DNA from: Piromyces finnis
Lineage: Eukaryota > Neocallimastigomycota > Neocallimastigomycetes > Neocallimastigales > Neocallimastigaceae
Length of the DNA: 64,000 bases
Assembly: GCA_002104945.1 (NCBI GenBank)
Contig: MCFH01000004.1
Location: forward strand, 579,001 to 643,000
Direction of reading: 5' to 3'
Position numbers and translations under genes: made by a program. Within the stretch, counting starts at the first letter, position 1; each line of letters opens with the position of its first letter. Below are positions 57,357 to 64,000 of the stretch, one piece after another. The notes beneath the pieces are model-generated. The model saw only the letters and a list, made by a program, of their open reading frames with translations, was not told the origin of the DNA and did not search any database.

Positions 57357-59721
57357 TTTATTGCCCTTATTTTTATTTTAAATATATATATATAAAATAA
57401 TACTGGTTAATATTAATTCGAATTTTATTTTTTAATTAAAATAAAACATTTTTTTCTTTGAAAAACATCTTAAGATAAATATTTATTTAAAAATGTCCTC
57501 CTTTCATTTTTAGTATTATTACTTTTTTTAATAATTAATGAAATCTATTTCTCTACTATTCTACCACTATTATTATTATCGTGAAAATGAAAAAAAAAAA
57601 AAAGCTGTATATAATTATTTGTTGATATTAATATTCGAAATATTCTTTTTTCTTATAATATTTATATTCTTTTATATACTAATTCAATTTTAATAATTTC
57701 GTTTTTATTTTTATATAAAAATGGTGCTTTCAAGCAATAATTCATGAATATCCATTATTAATGTTTTATATGTTTATTTGTTTATTATTATTATTATTAT
57801 TATTACTATTATTGAAATTGATTTATTGTAATTCAATCAATTATATCTCTATCCAATTTTATTTATTCATTAAATTAAAAGAAATTTCTCATTAAATTAA
57901 ATAATTTAAGATTGCTTTTGTATCATATATCCCATTTATATATATGCTTTTTTTTTTTTTTTTTAAATAATATATTGTTATTTATTATAAAGTTCAAGGT
58001 TAAAATAGACATAAAAAAAAAAACAACTTATTTTAAATTTATAGTATATTAATCATATATATAAATTATTATTAATAGTAAATTAAATATATACATTATA
58101 GTGCTTGTCAAACATCTTGGAATATTATTATATGTATTTTAAACTTTGAGGTACTGAAAAAAATTTGCAAGTTTTTCGTAATTTTTAAATTTTAAAAATT
58201 TTGAATAGTTGATTAAATTAATTTAAATATTTATATATTTATATATGGATGAACTATTTTTTTTTTAAATAAATGATATTGATAATAATAACAATTTAAT
58301 TATTAGTATCTTCTTTCTTGAGCTATAAAAAGAGATAAAGTTTGAATAATGTACTGATGATATATAAAGTATCAAAATATAGAGGAGTAAAAGTTGATGA
58401 TAAAATGTTATCTTCTAATTATGAAATTTTCTATAATAACTAATATTATTATAAATGAAAAAATATATTGAGAAAATATACTAGATATTTTTAACTTCAA
58501 TATATCTTTTTATTTATTTATTATAACTTTTTCTTTTTCTTTTTTTTTTTTATTTTTTTGTATAAAGTTTAAATTTTAAAAAAAGAAAAATAGTATTTTA
58601 ACAATTATGATTAATAAAAAATATTTAATAAATTTTATATAATTTATATAAAAAAATTTCAAAATTTTTAATTAAAATTTTGTTTATCCTACATTCTAAA
58701 AAAATAATTTTTTTTGTGAACTTTTTAGCTACATTTAAATTAATTTCTAGTAATATTTACCAGGCACAAAATAAATTATTATTATTACTTATATATGAAT
58801 AGTCACATATAAAAAGATATATTATATAATTAAAATATATAGTTATGAACAATTAAAAAGAATAAAGGTATATCAATATCATAATAAATATCGTTTTGAA
58901 ATGTAAAAATCCTTTTAAATCCCTTTTTTAACGTTGTAATGATGACCATTAGTAAGAATGACCGTCCATAATAATTAGCTTTTTTTTCTTTTCTATATAC
59001 AGATTTTTCTGTTTTGTATAATACATATATCATAACATGTATACATTAATGTAATATGGATGAACAATATTTAATAGTCAAAAAAAATATTTAATTAAAA
59101 AACAAATAAATATAAATAATACTTTTATATTTTATTATATATAATATATATAATATATATAATTGTATAATTGTATATATAATTAAATGGTAAAAATAAA
59201 TTAAATTAAAAAATATTTCTTTTTAAATTATTATAAAATAAAAAATAATTAATAAAATTATATTAAAAAAAATTTACTAATTAATAATAATTATATATTA
59301 TAAATTTATTATAAATTATTTTTATATTTTTATATTTTATATTTTTTTTTTTTTTAAAAATAAAGCATTGAAAAAACATTATATATAATAATATATATAT
59401 TTTTTTCTAATTTAGTTTGAATTAAATTCCTTTTTTGAAACAAAAAATATATAGATAAAACGTAAATATCTATTTAATAAGTGTCTAACGAGTGAAATTC
59501 ATAATAATAAAAAAACAAAAACTATAATTGATAATACCAATATTTAAAATAATTGCAATTTATTTTTTTTTTAAAAACCATTAATATTTCATCAAATATA
59601 AAATATAAAGAAATATATATATATATATATATATAAATTGAGTAATTTTTAATTAGTAATTATAAAATTATAGATATTCATTAATTCAACTTTTTCAATA
59701 TATATATAAAATAAAAGTCAA
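57357..59721. other. Divergent intergenic region, possible transposon end
   Basis: About 2.4 kb between the small unknown gene and proteasome alpha4. A patch at 58100-58160 (AGTGCTTGTCAAACATCTTGG) resembles the ends of Tc1/mariner elements, but no partner end was found. The rest is simple A+T-rich DNA, with TA repeats near 59140-59170 and 59615-59633. Confidence 0.45.
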
Positions 59722-62061
59722 ATGGCATCTGGATATGATAGAGCTTTAACCGTCTTCTCACCAGATGGTCACCTTTTCCAAGTAGAATATGCTCTTGAAG
59801 CTGTTAAAAAGGGTACCTGTGCTGTAAGTATAATAATGATATATTTTTAAACTATCTATTTTATTTTTACTGTTACTGTTATTATTTCAATTTAGGAAAA
59901 AAATTAATTATTTATTGTCAATATATGGGAAATTGAGTTTTTCCCCCCCCCCTTTTTTCTTGAATAAAAATGAATTATTCATCAAAACATCAAACATTTG
60001 TATTATACTATTTCAATTCAATAATAAAGTATTATTTTTGTTTTTAATAATTTTTAACAGTTTTTCTGGTATAACAAAATTTTCACAATATAATTCATCA
60101 ATAACTAATAGATAAATAGTATTATTGTGATTATTAGTATATTAATAAATTTTGTCAATTTAATAATTCCAGTTAACAACATTGCATTTTAAATGTATAG
60201 ATCAAAAAATAAAACATTTTAATTATGTATAAAAATTCATATTTATAAGAAAAATTTATAATTTTCACCAATACTAAAATTTCTGGATTAATAATATTAA
60301 AAAAGAGGATGATAATATAATAAAAACACTTAAAATAGAATTCTTATTTAAAAACCATGTATATTTTAAGAAATGACATTGGAGTTCAAATGACAAATTA
60401 AATAGTTCTTATGTAAAAAATAATTGTACCAATAGTTTTAATATTATTAAATTGACATATATCAGCTATTGCAGAAATACTTTATTTTAAAAAACCAAAT
60501 AGTTTATTTATACCTATACATTTTAAAAAAAAACATATATATACTTTTTAAGGGAATATTCAATTTTAAATAAATCATAAATCATATATGAAAAGGAAAT
60601 AAAATTACATTTCATTATTTTAATACATCAATGATATTGATCATTTATAAAAAAGAAAACTATGATTAAATAACTTAATTTAAACCAATTAAATGCTAAT
60701 GAATATAAAAAAATATTTAAATGAATAGGTCGGTGTTAGAGGAAAAGATGTTGTTGTTTTAGGTGTTGAAAAGAAATCTGTTCTTAAACTTCAAGATCCT
60801 CGTACCGTCAGAAAAATCTGTATGTTAGATAACCACATTTGCATGGCTTCTGCTGGTAAATATTCTATTGTTTGTTTTATTTTCTTTTATAATCAAATTT
60901 AATATAAATTTAGAATAACAAGAAAAATATTGTAATAATGAAAAACTATATATTAATAATAAAAAAAAAAAAAAGGTTTAACTGCTGATGCTCGTGTTCT
61001 TATTGATAAGGCTCGTGTTGAATGTCAAAGTCACAGACTTGTTGTTGAAGATCCAGTATTCGTTGAATACATTACTAAATATATTGCTGGAATTCAACAA
61101 GTAATTATTATAGTTATGGATATAAATGGATATAAGATGATTTTATAATTTAAATATAATAGAGAGATAATATTTATAAATTATGTATTATTTTTTTTTT
61201 TATTTAGAAATATACTCAAAGTGGTGGTGTTAGACCATATGGTGTTTCTACTTTAATTATGGGTTTCGATTATGGAAAACCAAAGTTATTCCAAACTGAT
61301 CCATCTGGTATTTTCTCTGAATGGAAGGTAAGCAATCACTTTTATTTAAGTAATTATATTAAAAAAAATTATATCATCTAACCTAGATGCAATTTTTAAA
61401 TATAATAAATGAATCCGATTTTAATGTACCATTTTGTTAGGCCACTTCAATTGGTAGAAGTTCAAAGACTATTAAGGAATTCTTAGAAAAGAATTATGTT
61501 GAAGATATGTCAAAGGAAGATACCATAAAATTAACTATTAAATCACTTCTTGAAGTAAATAAAATAATATTTTATATTTGATATATTAGTAGAGATGTCA
61601 TAGAAGTAGAAAATCAAATAATAACTATATATAAAAATGAATTATTATAAAGGTTGTTCAAACTGGTGCCAAGAATATTGAAATTGCTGTTATGACTGAC
61701 GATAGTGTTACTAAGGTAAGAATAATTATTTATTATCAAGTTTTTTTTTTTTTTTTTTTTTTGTAGTTTATTAAAAAGTTGAGATGCGATGGGAATATGA
61801 AGGATTATTAATTTTTCAAATTAAAATTTTATAATTATATGATTTATTTTTTAGTTCATGGATAACAAGGAAATTGAAGGTAATATTATATTATAGAAAT
61901 AGCATTATTGTCGTACTAATAATTTAAAGTATATATCAAGTATTTTGTTATTAATTATAATTTGTAATTTAATTTTTATTTTATAAAAATTAGATATTGT
62001 TGCTGAAATTGAAAAGGAAAAAGAAGAAGAAGCTGCCAAGAAGAAGAAGCCAGTTCATTAA
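59722..62061 (+). CDS. PSMA7: 20S proteasome subunit alpha type 7 (alpha4)
   Basis: Structural alpha-ring subunit of the 20S proteasome (yeast Pre6). Exon 1 (59722-59823) encodes [34 protein letters not shown], the N-terminal alpha-subunit signature. A 905-bp intron, the longest recognised in a conserved gene here, separates it from [17 protein letters not shown] at 60729. Later exons give [71 protein letters not shown] and the acidic/basic C-tail [16 protein letters not shown], stopping at 62061. Length is about 250 residues, normal for alpha4. The codons are less A+T-biased than most genes here, as expected for an abundant protein. As an alpha subunit it has no catalytic Thr. Confidence 0.97.
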
Positions 62062-63300
62062 ATAAATTCGTTATAATCTAACATTTTCAGATTTTTATAA
62101 TTAAATAGTAAATATATTAATAGATACAACTATTATATATATATTTATAATAATAATGCTCTATAGTTAGTAGCAATACTATTAATAATTAACAAGTGTA
62201 TTGATTTTTATTTATTTATTATACCTATTCATTTCATTTCTTTTATTATTTGTTATGATAGAGTTTCAAAATCATTTATAAAATCAAATATTAAAAAAAA
62301 ATATATTCATTAATATAAATCATTATATGAAAAGCAAAACATAATAATATATTAAAGAAAATAATAATAATAAAAAAAAAATAACAAAAAACAAAAAACA
62401 AAAAACAAAACCAAAACAGAAATAACAATAACATCACTATAATGAACAAATAGTATATTCATTTATCAAGAATGTAAAGCAATTACAAATTAAATATATA
62501 TATTTATATATCCATGTTTATATAATAAAATAAAAATTAATAATACTATATATAAAAATTTAAAAAAGTTTTTTTTTAACTTTAATGAAAGTATTTAAGT
62601 TTTTAACATTATAATTATTGCTATCTTTATTGTATTATTTCTATATACATATATATAATATTTATATAAAAGTTTTAATGCATTAACCATAGTGAAAAAA
62701 AAGGAATATTATTTAATACTATTACAACTTTTACAAATAATAATATTGATAGTTATGGATAAAAGAAAGATTAAATGTTTAATGGGCAGTTTTTTTATTA
62801 TTAATTTATTTTTAAATAAAAGTTTGTTTTATTATTTTATAATGGAAAAAAGAAAAGACTCTAAATTTTTATTATACATCTTATATAAATTGATATATAT
62901 ATTATTTAATGTGCTCTTTTTTTTTTTTTTATTTTATTTTTATTGATGATAAAAGGTTTATTTTATTTTGTTTTATTTTATTTTTTTTTCCTTTACTTTT
63001 ATCTTTTCAGTTGATATATTTTTTTAATTAATGTAATACAAATTACTAGTACAAAAAAAGTAAAATAATTAATAAGAAATTTTATAGGTAAAAATTTTTA
63101 TTTTCAATTTTCTTTTTTTTTTTTTTTTTTTTTTTTTTACTAAATTATATATATATATTTTAATTTAATGAAAAAGTTTTAATTTGTTAATTAAATATAA
63201 ATTTATAAATATTGAGGTCTTTCTTTTTCTATTCATTATATTCTTTACTATATATATAACCACATCAAAAACTTTTTTTTATTAAAAAAAAAAAAAAAGT
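62062..63300. other. Intergenic between PSMA7 and F-box gene
   Basis: About 1.2 kb, including the 3' flank of PSMA7 and the promoter of the F-box gene. An ACAAAAA repeat lies near 62385-62410 and a T run of about 25 near 63115. The open frame at 62692-62946 is low-complexity and lacks a recognised domain. Confidence 0.6.
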
Positions 63301-64000
63301 ATGACAGATAATTATTATAATAATTCTATAAGCAATGGTGATATAAAAATGAAGTAAATTTTTAAATACATAAATTTAAAAGATTATTGTTAAATAATAA
63401 AAAAAAAAAGTAATATTCATTAATTAAATATATATTTTATTTCATTTTCAATATATAATATATATAATATACAATATATATTTTCTTTAAAACATTTATA
63501 AAAAAAAAAGTGAAGCCAAAAAAATTAAAAAAGAAGAGAGTAATAAAGCTCTTCTTAAGCAAATTGAAATTCAAAATTTAAAAATGAAAATTATAGAAAA
63601 TTATGAAAAAAAACAATGGACCATTGAGTATAGTCCTTTTAAGTTAAAAATTATACCACCTCAAGATATTTCCATTTCACTTACAGGACTTTCCGATGAA
63701 ATCATTTATATGATTTTCGAATATTTAAATATTTCAGACGTAAAAGAATTATCAAAAGCATCTAAAGATCTTTATAAATTTTCGGTACATTATTTGTATG
63801 AACATCCAGTTATTTCTTCTTTGGCTTCTCTTTCTCAATATCTTCAACAATATGAAAGGGTAAGACAGGTCCAACCCATTGCTTTACCTGTTTTCATTCA
63901 ATCCTTAACTCTTACTATGGGATTTTATCATGAAATTATAAGAAATTTAGGTCAATCCAATTATTGTCAACAACTCTTTTCTTTACTACAAGAACTTTTT
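63301..64000 (+). CDS. F-box protein, N-terminal part, truncated by window end
   Basis: Exon 1 (63301-63353) encodes MTDNYYNNSISNGDIKM; an intron of about 160 bp ending in an A tract plus AAG leads to exon 2 at about 63511, which is open to the end of the window. It reads EAKKIKKEESNKALLKQIEI (coiled-coil-like), KLKIIPPQDISISLTGL, then an F-box: LSDEIIYMIFEYLNISDVKE, LSKASKDLYKFSVHYLYEH. F-boxes bind Skp1 in SCF ubiquitin ligases. The region after it (VRQVQPIALPVFIQSLTLTM) is helical and not a recognisable repeat in the part seen. It is unrelated by sequence to the F-box/LRR gene at 14040-19049. Confidence 0.8.

Noticed and set aside
62692-62946. 84-codon hydrophobic frame downstream of PSMA7
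   Set aside because: Low-complexity Leu/Ile/Phe/Tyr sequence expected from T-rich DNA; no intron signals, domain or codon bias.

Overview
The window is eukaryotic nuclear DNA of extreme A+T content, full of poly(A)/poly(T) runs, with genes cut into many small exons by short GT..AG introns. A WOPR (Gti1/Pac2) transcription factor, a family restricted to fungi, two NDR/Cbk1-type kinases and an Asn-rich protein style point to a fungus. The A+T bias and homopolymers are most like the anaerobic gut fungi (Neocallimastigomycota). That placement is an inference from style and content, not from a search.

Layout: 44-2335 (+) is the 3' part of a CLYBL-type citramalyl-CoA/citrate-lyase-beta-like gene. 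2998-11919 (-) is a very long, heavily interrupted gene for a RalGAP alpha subunit. 12617-13541 (-) is RNase H2 subunit C. 14040-19049 (-) is a large F-box/LRR protein with an unusual hydrophobic middle region. 20574-20806 is a long TTTA microsatellite. 21027-21658 (-) is an unrecognised, frameshifted small gene of atypical composition. 22164-22908 (-) is ribosomal protein uS12 (RPS23), divergent from a membrane-tailed RING-H2 protein at 23833-26391 (+). 27504-28773 (-) is a secreted histidine-phosphatase-like protein lacking the catalytic RHG arginine. 30646-34996 (+) is TTI2, 36833-40210 (+) the WOPR factor. 40211-44065 is a long intergenic stretch with a decayed LINE-type reverse-transcriptase tail, a diverged direct repeat and a MITE-like inverted repeat. 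44066-46507 and about 48862-51285 (-) are tandem NDR kinase paralogues. 52761-55635 (+) is ASNSD1, 56446-57356 (-) a small six-exon unknown, 59722-62061 (+) proteasome alpha4, and 63301 to the end (+) the start of an F-box gene.

The genes are mostly independent housekeeping and signalling loci; there is no operon-like or defence-island organisation. Some themes recur: small-GTPase and polarity signalling (RalGAP, two NDR kinases), ubiquitin/proteasome functions (two F-box proteins, RING-H2, PSMA7), PIKK maturation (TTI2) and a morphogenetic regulator (WOPR). I found no CRISPR, no convincing tRNA or rRNA gene and no obvious new multigene system. The most unusual signals are 3' splice sites that follow oligo(A) tracts and end in AAG, microexons of 6 and 20 nt, a structured intron in RPS23, and the active-site change in the phosphatase-like protein.
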